DNA from: Pseudomonadota bacterium
GTDB taxonomy: Bacteria > Pseudomonadota > Gammaproteobacteria > Burkholderiales > Burkholderiaceae_B
Assembly (NCBI GenBank): GCA_021793095.1
Contig: JAJYTK010000053.1
Span: 1-6,715, forward strand
Length of the DNA stretch: 6,715 nucleotides
Direction: 5' to 3'
Under the pieces are notes generated by a model. That model was given only the letters and a program-made list of their open reading frames with translations, did no database searches and had not been told where the DNA came from. Position numbers and translations under genes: made by a program. Of this stretch, positions 1 through 5,565 are shown piece by piece; positions within the stretch are counted from its first letter, which is position 1; each line of letters starts with the position of its first letter.

Positions 1-286
1 TCATGGCCCAACCAATCAGGGGGAAAATTACAAAGGTAAAACCAAATACCAATAAATGTAGGCGCCAATGCATGGCGCCCGCAATGATGGCTTCACGGGA
101 GAGTTTGGCCCCATGCATGAAAAAGAGTAATGCAATAGCAAAGCGAGTGAGCCATTCAAAAAATACTGCACCCGCCCCGTGTGCTGGCAGGGCACTGGCA
201 AGAAGTACAACCCCAATAAGTATTAGAGTGAAATTATCAAAAATGAGGCGCAAGCGCTGAATAACAGTCAGGTTGTGGGTAGACAT
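1..286 (-). CDS. Bile acid:sodium symporter-family (YfeH-like) transporter, 5' part
   Basis: Read on the minus strand from ATG 286-284, this frame stays open to the left edge and gives the first 95 residues of an inner-membrane protein; the rest lies outside the window. It opens MSTHNLTVIQRLRLIFDNFT, followed by a hydrophobic helix (about residues 19-32), a second helix containing FFMHGAKLSREAI (about 53-65), then MHWRLHLLVFGFTFVIFP leading into a third helix. The HGAKLSREA and HWRLH segments match my memory of E. coli YfeH and the SBF-like (PF13593) branch of the BASS family, which are sodium-coupled or uncharacterised organic anion carriers; the substrate cannot be told. The start is fixed by an in-frame TAG four codons upstream; a weak GACGAG may act as ribosome binding site. 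It is divergent from the sirtuin gene. Family call fairly sure, substrate unknown. Confidence 0.75.
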   Translation of the reverse strand, partial: MSTHNLTVIQRLRLIFDNFTLILIGVVLLASALPAHGAGAVFFEWLTRFAIALLFFMHGAKLSREAIIAGAMHWRLHLLVFGFTFVIFPLIGWAM

Positions 287-397
287 AAAACTCGTCTATC
301 AGTTGTTTTTAAAAGGTAATAATTGCTAGGTCCCCAAGATTACCCAATAAAGGCTGTGCTGACCAGATCCAAAGAGTTTGTTTGTGCTGTGATGACT

Positions 398-442
398 AAA
401 ATTAAATGCTGCTTCGGGACGATGCCGGAGCATGATAATTTT
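398..442. repeat. Long imperfect inverted repeat between divergent genes
   Basis: The outer arms AAAATTA (398-404) and TAATTTT (436-442) are exact complements. The inner arms ATGCT (406-410) and AGCAT (429-433) also pair exactly, and CGG (415-417) can pair with CCG (425-427) near the top. The whole can fold into one interrupted hairpin in either orientation. It lies roughly midway between the starts of two divergent genes and just upstream of a possible sirtuin promoter. This makes an operator or a small structured RNA more plausible than a terminator, although AT arms of this kind are also seen in bidirectional terminators. Function unknown. Confidence 0.5.
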
Positions 443-456
443 GAAGGATTGCGCAG

Positions 457-465
457 TGTTACAAT
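457..465 (+). promoter_or_regulatory. Possible extended -10 promoter element for the sirtuin operon
   Basis: TGTTACAAT reads as an extended -10 (TG, one base, then TACAAT, five of six matches to TATAAT). No good -35 hexamer sits 16-18 bp upstream, where the sequence is AT-rich and overlaps the right arm of the inverted repeat at 398-442. Initiation would fall near 472, giving a leader of about 50 nt before the ATG at 523. Prediction from consensus only. A TATAAA at 505-510 is an alternative but lies too close to the start codon and lacks a partner hexamer. Confidence 0.35.
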
Positions 466-474
466 CAGAGTTGG

Positions 475-484
475 CTGACGTCAG
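475..484. promoter_or_regulatory. 10-bp perfect palindrome, possible operator
   Basis: CTGACGTCAG is perfectly self-complementary and lies about 10 bp downstream of the TACAAT element, where a repressor would block initiation or early elongation. A 10-bp palindrome can occur by chance in a few kilobases, so only its position makes it notable. No second copy was seen in the intergenic regions of the window. Confidence 0.3.
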
Positions 485-522
485 AGGTGCAGTGCATACT
501 CAGGTATAAAAAGGTTCAATCC

Positions 523-1323
523 ATGTTTAACTTTGATGAAACGGTTCTAGAGCGACTCCAGACCGCTAAAAAGATAGTGTTTTTTAGTGGTGCGGGGATT
601 TCTGCAGAGAGCGGGGTGCCTACATTTAGAGATGATTTGAGTGGGTTGTGGGCGCAATACGATCCCATGCAGTTGGCCACACCAGAGGCTTTTAGGCGCC
701 AGCCAGCCTTGGTGTGGGGATGGTATTTGTGGCGGCGTCAACGCGTCCGTGCCGCCCAGCCCAATGCTGCGCATTTGGCGTTAGCGCAATGGCAGGCTGC
801 CGCAGGGGCAGATAGGGTGATTTGTTTAACCCAAAATGTTGATGATTTGCATGAGCGCGCGGGTTGCTCTGAGGTATTGCATTTGCATGGTAATTTGTTT
901 TCTTCTTTATGCGCTGAATGCGGTCAGTCGGTCGATGAGGCTGCATTGCCCAAGGCACATCAGACCCGCGCTGTAGACGTTGAATTTGACCCCAATGGCC
1001 AAGAGATCACGCCGCCTGCGTGTCGTGCGTGTGGCGGGCATATTCGACCTGGAGTGATCTGGTTTGGTGAGGCCTTGGATAGTCAGGTGTTGGATCGTTC
1101 TTTTGAACTCAGTGCGACCTGTGATGTGTTGATTGCAATAGGTACTTCAGGGGTGGTCCAGCCGGCGGCCGCATTGCCCAGTATCGCTCGGGAGGCTGGC
1201 GCTTATGTCATGCAGATTAACCCACAGGAAACACCACTTGACGCCGTGGCCCATAGCAATATTCGGGCATCGGCAGCCCAAGCATTGCCTGAGTTGTATA
1301 AACATGTCCATAAAGGCCAATGA
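523..1323 (+). CDS. cobB: NAD-dependent protein deacylase, class III sirtuin (CobB/SIRT5 type)
   Basis: Removes acyl groups from protein lysines using NAD+, releasing nicotinamide and O-acyl-ADP-ribose in the cytoplasm. The 266-residue protein has the complete sirtuin core: GAGIS (23-27) and FRD for NAD binding, TQNVDDLHERAG (103-114), catalytic His122 in HLHGN, two zinc-knuckle pairs (Cys130/133 and Cys167/170), and a GTSGVVQPAA segment that closes the NAD site. Tyr68 and Arg71 form the YxxR pair that in SIRT5 and E. coli CobB binds succinyl or malonyl groups, so desuccinylase activity is likely. I chose ATG 523 because AAGG (511-514) lies 8 bp upstream and the protein then begins in the usual place; a GTG at 487 in the same frame would add 12 residues without similarity. 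Its TGA directly abuts the ATG of nnr. No antiphage-type extra domain is present. Confidence 0.93.
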   Translation: MFNFDETVLERLQTAKKIVFFSGAGISAESGVPTFRDDLSGLWAQYDPMQLATPEAFRRQPALVWGWYLWRRQRVRAAQPNAAHLALAQWQAAAGADRVICLTQNVDDLHERAGCSEVLHLHGNLFSSLCAECGQSVDEAALPKAHQTRAVDVEFDPNGQEITPPACRACGGHIRPGVIWFGEALDSQVLDRSFELSATCDVLIAIGTSGVVQPAAALPSIAREAGAYVMQINPQETPLDAVAHSNIRASAAQALPELYKHVHKGQ

Positions 1324-2832
1324 ATGGATTTAAATAACGATTGCGCGCTATTAACTGCGGCAGATATTCATGCGGTGGACGCGCATGCTGCGCAACAGGG
1401 CATTTCTCCTCAACAGTTGATGCATCATGCAGGACAAGCCCTTACCACTGCCATCTTGCAGCGCTTTCCACGTAGCCGCACACTTATTGTGTGTGGCCCA
1501 GGAAATAATGGCGGCGATGGTTTTGTGATTGCGCGGCTATTGGCTGCGCGTGATTGGCCGGTGTTTGTCTGTACTGAGCATGGCGCCTTGCCCACGCGAT
1601 TACCTGCTGCTGCACATGCCCAACGTTATACCCACGATTGCTATTCATTTAAGGCCATTGATGAAGCTTTTTTACAGCAGGTTGATTTAATCATTGACGC
1701 GGGATTTGGTGTGGGTCTATCGCGTCCTATTAATGCGCACTGGCAGTCTTTGCTACAACGTTTAGAAAACAGTCAGAAACCGATTGTCGCTGTGGATATG
1801 CCTACCGGGGTTGGGGATTTTGGCCAACTTTATGCGCATCCTCCTTTGCAGGCTGAGTTGACATTGGCTTTATTTAAAAAAAAGCCTGCCCACGTCATCG
1901 CCCCAGGGGCAGCATATTGCGGTGAAGTACGGGTATGTGACATTGGCTTGGAGCAGACGCATTTGCCAGTTCAGCCACGCTTTTATGAAAATAGGCCTGC
2001 CTTGTGGGCGCCTGAATGGCGGCGGACCCGACCCAATGCGCAAACGCATAAATATGATCGCGGTCATGTTTGGGTATGGGGTGGGCCACGGTTGCCAGGG
2101 GCTCCTACTTTGAGTGCCTTAGGGGCTGCTGTGTCGGGCGCGGGTGCAGTCACCCTCCTGACGGATCGCGACAGCTGGCCAATTTACGCGGCACAAATGC
2201 GCTCGGTGATGGTCGAGGCTGTTGATGGTGCAAAAGGCTTTAAGGCGGCTATTGATACACGCCGTACCGGTGCGGTGGTATTGGGGCCAGGGGCCGTGCA
2301 TTGTCCTGAACTGGCTGATTATCTAAAAGTCCTTTTAGACACCAACCATCCTTGTGTGCTCGATGCCGAGGCATTAAATGTAATGACGCAGCATCCAGAC
2401 CATTTCTTTTCATCCCTGCATGGGCGTTGCGTACTGACGCCGCATGCGGGTGAATTTAAACGTCTTTTTCCGCATTTAACAGGATTACTGGCCACTCACC
2501 GTTTGGACGCGGTGCGCCAAGCCAGTCAAGAAACGGGTGCGGTGGTCGTGCTCAAAGGGGCGGAGACCCTCATTGGTCTACCCCATGGGGCATTAATTAT
2601 TAATAATAATGCGAGTCCCTATTTAGCAACTGCAGGCAGTGGCGATGTGCTCGCGGGTGTCATTGCTGCCTTTCTAGGGCAGCGCATTGCTGCACCTTTG
2701 GCGGCAGCAATGGGGGTGTGGCTGCATGGACGAGCAGGCACTTTGGCGGGGGTTGGCCTGATTGCGGATGATTTACCCAAATGGTTGATTCGTGCGCAAA
2801 GAGAACTGATTGAATTATGTGAGCCTGAATAA
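1324..2832 (+). CDS. nnr: Bifunctional NAD(P)HX epimerase / ADP-dependent NAD(P)HX dehydratase
   Basis: Repairs NADH and NADPH damaged by hydration: the N-terminal YjeF domain interconverts R and S epimers, and the C-terminal ribokinase-like domain dehydrates the S form using ADP. In this 502-residue protein the epimerase half shows GPGNNGGDG (58-66), DAGFGVGLSRP (125-135) and VAVDMPTGVG (155-164). The dehydratase half starts near residue 240 with HKYDRGHV, followed by a GPG at 321-323, LDAEALN (346-352), LTPHAGEFKRL (371-381), KGAET (401-405) and ATAGSGDVLAG (425-435), with Asp431 the expected catalytic base. The full length matches the fused bacterial form. Some positions differ from the E. 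coli-like consensus (GVG for GTG, GPGAV for GPGLG). The start follows the sirtuin stop without a gap, and AAGG inside the sirtuin 3' end is 7 bp upstream, suggesting translational coupling. An A AAA AAG heptamer occurs in frame at 1878-1884. Confidence 0.93.
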   Translation: MDLNNDCALLTAADIHAVDAHAAQQGISPQQLMHHAGQALTTAILQRFPRSRTLIVCGPGNNGGDGFVIARLLAARDWPVFVCTEHGALPTRLPAAAHAQRYTHDCYSFKAIDEAFLQQVDLIIDAGFGVGLSRPINAHWQSLLQRLENSQKPIVAVDMPTGVGDFGQLYAHPPLQAELTLALFKKKPAHVIAPGAAYCGEVRVCDIGLEQTHLPVQPRFYENRPALWAPEWRRTRPNAQTHKYDRGHVWVWGGPRLPGAPTLSALGAAVSGAGAVTLLTDRDSWPIYAAQMRSVMVEAVDGAKGFKAAIDTRRTGAVVLGPGAVHCPELADYLKVLLDTNHPCVLDAEALNVMTQHPDHFFSSLHGRCVLTPHAGEFKRLFPHLTGLLATHRLDAVRQASQETGAVVVLKGAETLIGLPHGALIINNNASPYLATAGSGDVLAGVIAAFLGQRIAAPLAAAMGVWLHGRAGTLAGVGLIADDLPKWLIRAQRELIELCEPE

Positions 2833-2837
2833 AGGAG
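2831..2837 (+). promoter_or_regulatory. Strong ribosome binding site that sets the tadA start
   Basis: AAAGGAG is nearly complementary to the 3' end of 16S rRNA and is followed by three tandem in-frame GTG codons (2837, 2840, 2843). Only the third lies at a normal distance, 5 bp after GGAG, so GTG 2843 is the preferred start. A TTG at 2810 in the same frame would lie upstream of the site and overlap nnr. The site itself overlaps the nnr stop codon (2830-2832). Confidence 0.7.
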
Positions 2838-2842
2838 TGGTG

Positions 2843-3361
2843 GTGCAATCTTTTAATCGATTACAGCGCTTGCCCATTTACCAACAATATTTTTTTCAAA
2901 CAATAGACACCGATGAGCAAGCCATGGAGCTGGTACTCATGCTGGCTGAGATGGCGGCACATTGGCAAGAGGTGCCTGTCGGCGCAGTGGTATTGGATGA
3001 GCAACGCCGAGTCATCGGCATGGGGGTGAATCATACGGTGTATAGCCATGACCCCACACAGCACGCCGAAATGATGGCATTGCGTGATGCCAGCACATTT
3101 ATGGGTAATTATCGCTTGCCCGACACCCAGTTATATGTCAGTTTAGAGCCGTGCATGATGTGTATGGGCGCTATTTTGCATGCGCGGGTCAAGCGTGTGG
3201 TGTATGGTGCCTCAGACCCCAAGACTGGGGTGTGCCACAGCGTGTTACAACACGAGCAGTACGCACAACTCAACCATCACACCAGCATCCAAGGTGGGGT
3301 GTGGCAAGAACAAAGCGCGGCCTTACTGCGCGCATTTTTTAAATCTCGACGGGCTAAATAA
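2843..3361 (+). CDS. tadA: tRNA-specific adenosine deaminase
   Basis: Converts adenosine 34 to inosine in the anticodon of tRNA-Arg(ACG), an essential wobble modification in most bacteria. From GTG 2843 the protein has 172 residues, close to the 167 of E. coli TadA. The zinc site and proton shuttle are intact: His75 and Glu77 in HAE, then PCMMC with Cys104 and Cys107. EVPVGAVV, DPTQHAEMMALR, NYRLPDTQLYVSLEPC and YGASDPKTG are all typical of TadA rather than of cytidine or guanine deaminases. About 20 residues before the conserved core (MQSFNRLQRLPIYQQYFFQT) are more than the E. coli protein has, so a start at ATG 2924 cannot be fully excluded, though it has no comparable ribosome site. It lies 10 bp after nnr and is probably co-transcribed. 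A hairpin at 3373-3404 follows it. Confidence 0.93.
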   Translation: MQSFNRLQRLPIYQQYFFQTIDTDEQAMELVLMLAEMAAHWQEVPVGAVVLDEQRRVIGMGVNHTVYSHDPTQHAEMMALRDASTFMGNYRLPDTQLYVSLEPCMMCMGAILHARVKRVVYGASDPKTGVCHSVLQHEQYAQLNHHTSIQGGVWQEQSAALLRAFFKSRRAK

Positions 3362-3372
3362 CAGATTTGCCA

Positions 3373-3404
3373 CTATCAGTTGATGGGTAAAACAAAACTG
3401 ATAG
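3373..3404 (+). terminator. Hairpin after tadA, weak intrinsic terminator or operator
   Basis: CTATCAGTT (3373-3381) pairs perfectly with AACTGATAG (3396-3404) across a 14-nt loop. It lies 12 bp after the tadA stop and 36 bp before the ldcA start. The stem is only moderately GC-rich and is followed by GGGCTTTATT rather than a clean T-run, so termination would be partial. The arm sequence recurs at 296-304 in the leader of the YfeH-like gene, which raises the alternative of a protein binding site. Confidence 0.45.
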
Positions 3405-3440
3405 GGCTTTATTAATGATGAATCACATGGGCGTTTAGTG

Positions 3441-4349
3441 ATGAGTATAAAAACAAAGACCAATGATGGCATCTATATTATTTCTCCATCCAGTGCGATT
3501 GGAACTCCCCAAGAGTTGCAGCGTGCGCAGCAACGGCTACGGGCGTTGGGTTTTGAGCCCAGTGCAGACCCCGATGCCTGTGCGGTGTACGAGCGATTCG
3601 CCGGCACAGACGCCCAGCGCCTCGCTGCCTTTGAGCGGGCTTTACAGCAACCCGCGCCTTTTGTGCTGGCTAGCCGAGGGGGCTATGGTATGAGTCGCTT
3701 GCTGCCATTTATTAATTGGGCAGCGATTGCGCAAAGTGGCAAACAATTTATTGGACATAGTGATTTCACCGCTTTTAATTTAGCTCTTTACGCACAAACT
3801 CAAACAATTAGTTATGCTGGGCCCTGTGCTGTATTTGATTTTGGCCAATCAGAAGTAAATCAAGATATGGAGCACTGGTTTGTAGCCATGTTACGCGGTG
3901 AGCAAACCCAACTTAGCTTTACAGCACAGCCTTTACGCCCGCAGCGTTCTTCTTTAGATGTGGCAGGGGTGCTTTGGGGTGGAAATTTGGCTCTGCTCTG
4001 TTCTTTAGTGGGAACGCCTTATTTGCCCAATATCGATGGGGGGATTCTATTTTTAGAAGATGTGTCGGAGCACCCTTATCGCATTGAGCGCATGCTCACT
4101 CAATTGCATATGGCCGGGATACTAAAAAAACAAAAAGCTATTTTATTGGGTGATTTTACGGATTATCGTTTGACCCCTGCCGATCGCGGCTATCGTTTAC
4201 AGTCAGTGTGGCAGTGGTTGGCTCGACATGTACAGGTGCCTATCTATTTGGGCTTTCCGTATGGGCATGTGCCACGCAAGGCGACCTTACCTATAGGTGC
4301 AGGTGTGCGGCTGCTGGTCGAGGATGATCAAGCCACTTTATTTTTTTAA
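3441..4349 (+). CDS. ldcA: Murein LD-carboxypeptidase, peptidase family S66
   Basis: Cytoplasmic serine peptidase that removes the terminal D-alanine from murein tetrapeptides (an L,D bond) during peptidoglycan recycling. The 302 residues match the family's usual length (E. coli LdcA about 304). Visible hallmarks are ASRGGYGMSRLL (78-89), nucleophile Ser107 in GHSDFTAF, GVLWGGNLALLCSLVGTPY (176-194), catalytic Glu206 in FLEDVSEHPYRIERML and catalytic His276 in YGHVPRKATLPIG, giving the known Ser-Glu-His triad. There is no signal peptide, in line with a cytoplasmic enzyme. ATG 3441 was chosen over the adjoining GTG 3438; neither has a clear Shine-Dalgarno sequence, so translation may be weak or partly dependent on upstream ribosomes. 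It sits 79 bp after tadA with a hairpin between. A run of seven adenines (4124-4130) encodes Leu-Lys-Lys and keeps frame. Confidence 0.9.
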   Translation: MSIKTKTNDGIYIISPSSAIGTPQELQRAQQRLRALGFEPSADPDACAVYERFAGTDAQRLAAFERALQQPAPFVLASRGGYGMSRLLPFINWAAIAQSGKQFIGHSDFTAFNLALYAQTQTISYAGPCAVFDFGQSEVNQDMEHWFVAMLRGEQTQLSFTAQPLRPQRSSLDVAGVLWGGNLALLCSLVGTPYLPNIDGGILFLEDVSEHPYRIERMLTQLHMAGILKKQKAILLGDFTDYRLTPADRGYRLQSVWQWLARHVQVPIYLGFPYGHVPRKATLPIGAGVRLLVEDDQATLFF

Positions 4350-4394
4350 TTGGTGTGAATGCAGGCGTCAATATACTGGAGTGAAAGAACCCCT

Positions 4395-4982
4395 ATGACT
4401 TATGTTTTGGTGGGTGAAAACACCTACGAGGAAGAAATTAAAAAAAGTCGTTTCATCGCGATTGCGCGTCCAGCAGATACCGTAGCGCAAGCCATGGCCT
4501 TTATCGAAGAGCGCTCTGTCCCGGACGCCAGGCATAACTGTTGGGCCTATAAAATTGGCGATAATTATCGTTTTTCAGATGATGGAGAGCCTGGAGGGAC
4601 GGCAGGGCGGCCCATTCTCCAAGCGATTGAGGGCCAGGAATGTGATTTTGTGGCCGTATTGGTCATCCGCTGGTTTGGGGGGATTAAATTAGGGACTGGT
4701 GGTTTGGTACGCGCCTATGGTGGGGCGGCAGCAGAATGCCTGCGTACGGCGCCTAAAAAGAAATACATCCCAACCGTCCCTATCCAGTGTTTTTGCCCGT
4801 ATGCTGAAATCGATCGTTTAAAAGCACGTTTTGATGATTTTCAAGTGCGGGTTCAAGACGAAGAATACGGGGCAGAGGGGGTGATTTGGGATTTACAATT
4901 ACCTAAAGAGCAGATAGAAGACTTTGAGCAGCTGCTACAAAATATGAGCAGTGGGCAGGGCTGGGTAAAGGTAGAGGACTAA
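4395..4982 (+). CDS. yigZ: YigZ / IMPACT-family protein (UPF0029 plus DUF1949)
   Basis: The eukaryotic relative IMPACT regulates the Gcn2 kinase; the bacterial YigZ proteins are conserved but their biochemical role is not settled. From ATG 4395 the protein has 195 residues (E. coli YigZ about 204). The N-terminal domain shows EEIKKSRFIAIA (13-24), PDARHNCWAYKIG (43-55), RFSDDGEPGGTAGRPIL (59-75) and IRWFGGIKLGTGGLVRAYGGAA (91-112), the family's most conserved blocks. The remaining part, from about residue 125, fits the ferredoxin-like DUF1949 domain. An upstream in-frame ATG at 4359 would add 12 residues (MQASIYWSERTP) unlike the family; GGAG at 4378-4381 favours the inner start, though its 13-bp spacing is long. 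It follows ldcA by 45 bp with no terminator between, so the two are probably co-transcribed. It converges with the thioredoxin gene. Confidence 0.88.
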   Translation: MTYVLVGENTYEEEIKKSRFIAIARPADTVAQAMAFIEERSVPDARHNCWAYKIGDNYRFSDDGEPGGTAGRPILQAIEGQECDFVAVLVIRWFGGIKLGTGGLVRAYGGAAAECLRTAPKKKYIPTVPIQCFCPYAEIDRLKARFDDFQVRVQDEEYGAEGVIWDLQLPKEQIEDFEQLLQNMSSGQGWVKVED

Positions 4983-5036
4983 AGCTCTGTGCAGTGAGGG
5001 ATTGAGGTCGTGTGATCGCATCATTAATTGCGGACA

Positions 5037-5061
5037 ACGGCGCGCAGTGTGCGCGCGCCGT
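5037..5061. terminator. Very GC-rich hairpin at the convergent junction
   Basis: ACGGCGCGC (5037-5045) pairs perfectly with GCGCGCCGT (5053-5061) over a 7-nt loop, between the stop codons of yigZ (4982) and thioredoxin (5090). The position suits a bidirectional transcription barrier, but no T-run follows in either direction, so it is not a classical intrinsic terminator. It may block 3' exonucleases or act with Rho. Structure is certain from sequence, function is inferred. Confidence 0.5.
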
Positions 5062-5089
5062 GTGCCTAGTGTTGTGCTTCAGAGTCTAT

Positions 5090-5482
5090 TTAGGCTTGAT
5101 CGGGGCCTTCTTGAGATGCTTGCTCTTGTTGCTGTGCAATTTCAGCGTGCACCTGCTCCATATCCACCTCGCGTAGTTGCCCAATGAGCTCATCCAGTTG
5201 CGAATCGGTCAAAGCGCCCGAGTGTGAGAACAATAGGACTTTTTCACGGAAAATCATGATGGTAGGGATAGAGCGAATGCGCAGCATAGCGGCGAGCTCT
5301 TGTTCTTCCTCGGTGTTTATTTTGGCAAAAGTGACATCTTCATGACGCTCTGCAGCCGCCTCGAAAACAGGGGCAAATTGGCGGCAAGGGCCACACCAGG
5401 GTGCCCAAAAATCAATAATGAGGGGTTTGTCGCCATCAATGGCGTCTTGGAAGGTTTCTTGGGTGAGATCCACGGTGCTCAT
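5090..5482 (-). CDS. Thioredoxin-family protein with Gln/Glu-rich C-terminal tail
   Basis: A cytoplasmic thiol-disulfide reductase by family. The 130-residue protein carries a full thioredoxin fold: buried Asp24 in IIDFWAPWCGPC, active-site Cys30 and Cys33 (WCGPC), KINTEEE, cis-Pro73 in RIRSIPTIMIF and the GALTDSQL loop followed by the last helix. No signal peptide or membrane anchor is seen, which separates it from periplasmic DsbA/DsbE types. It is longer than E. coli TrxA (about 109) because of a tail, roughly residues 108-130, rich in glutamine and glutamate (AEIAQQQEQASQEG). I chose ATG 5482 rather than ATG 5491 because the AGGA at 5494-5491 overlaps the outer ATG and is 8 nt from the inner one. 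Whether this is the main thioredoxin or a second one cannot be told here, so no symbol is given. The leader contains a terminator-like hairpin. Confidence 0.9.
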   Translation of the reverse strand: MSTVDLTQETFQDAIDGDKPLIIDFWAPWCGPCRQFAPVFEAAAERHEDVTFAKINTEEEQELAAMLRIRSIPTIMIFREKVLLFSHSGALTDSQLDELIGQLREVDMEQVHAEIAQQQEQASQEGPDQA

Positions 5483-5490
5483 AAATGCCA

Positions 5491-5494
5491 TCCT
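5491..5494 (-). promoter_or_regulatory. Ribosome binding site that sets the thioredoxin start
   Basis: On the minus strand AGGA is followed after 8 nt by the ATG at 5482-5480. The same A is the first base of the outer ATG (5491-5489), which is therefore too close to be served by it. The site starts immediately after the T-run of the upstream hairpin. Confidence 0.65.
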
Positions 5495-5526
5495 AAAAAG
5501 AAACGGCTAATGTATCATTAGCCGTT
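5495..5526 (-). terminator. Intrinsic terminator downstream of the purine permease
   Basis: AACGGCTAATG (5502-5512) and CATTAGCCGTT (5516-5526) form a perfect 11-bp stem with a 3-nt loop. In minus-strand sense the stem is followed by TCTTTTT (5501-5495), the classical intrinsic arrangement. It lies 39 bp past the permease stop and should end that transcript. It is also directly upstream of the thioredoxin ribosome site, so it may act as an attenuator in the thioredoxin leader. In plus-strand sense no T-run follows. Confidence 0.8.
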
Positions 5527-5565
5527 GTGTGAAAAATATATGTAATGAACCTAGTGTAACGCGTT

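Noticed and set aside
3..260. Plus-strand open frame of 85 codons at the left edge
   Set aside because: It is antisense to the YfeH-like transporter, whose minus-strand translation is hydrophobic and family-like; the plus frame is rich in Arg, Lys and Ser without recognisable similarity.
355..389. Direct repeat of TGTGCTG (355-361 and 383-389) upstream of the sirtuin gene
   Set aside because: Seven bases repeated twice in an intergenic region is not distinguishable from chance and does not coincide with a promoter I can recognise.
523..1323. Sirtuin gene as part of a SIR2-based antiphage defence system
   Set aside because: The protein is a compact, zinc-binding class III deacylase with catalytic His and YxxR intact. 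No Argonaute, TIR, HerA, STAND or other defence partner is adjacent, and the neighbours are housekeeping genes.
2581..2607. Two adjacent palindromes inside nnr (CCCCATGGGG and ATTATTAATAAT)
   Set aside because: They lie in coding sequence and are explained by the codons for LPHG and IINN; no regulatory context supports a function.
4124..4130. A AAA AAA heptamer in ldcA as a possible frameshift site
   Set aside because: A -1 shift soon reaches a stop, the cut would remove the catalytic His276, and no stimulating structure is evident; a simple Leu-Lys-Lys codon run explains it.
5002..5521. Plus-strand open frames across the thioredoxin gene and convergent junction
   Set aside because: They are shadows of the minus-strand thioredoxin gene, without ribosome sites or recognisable protein similarity.
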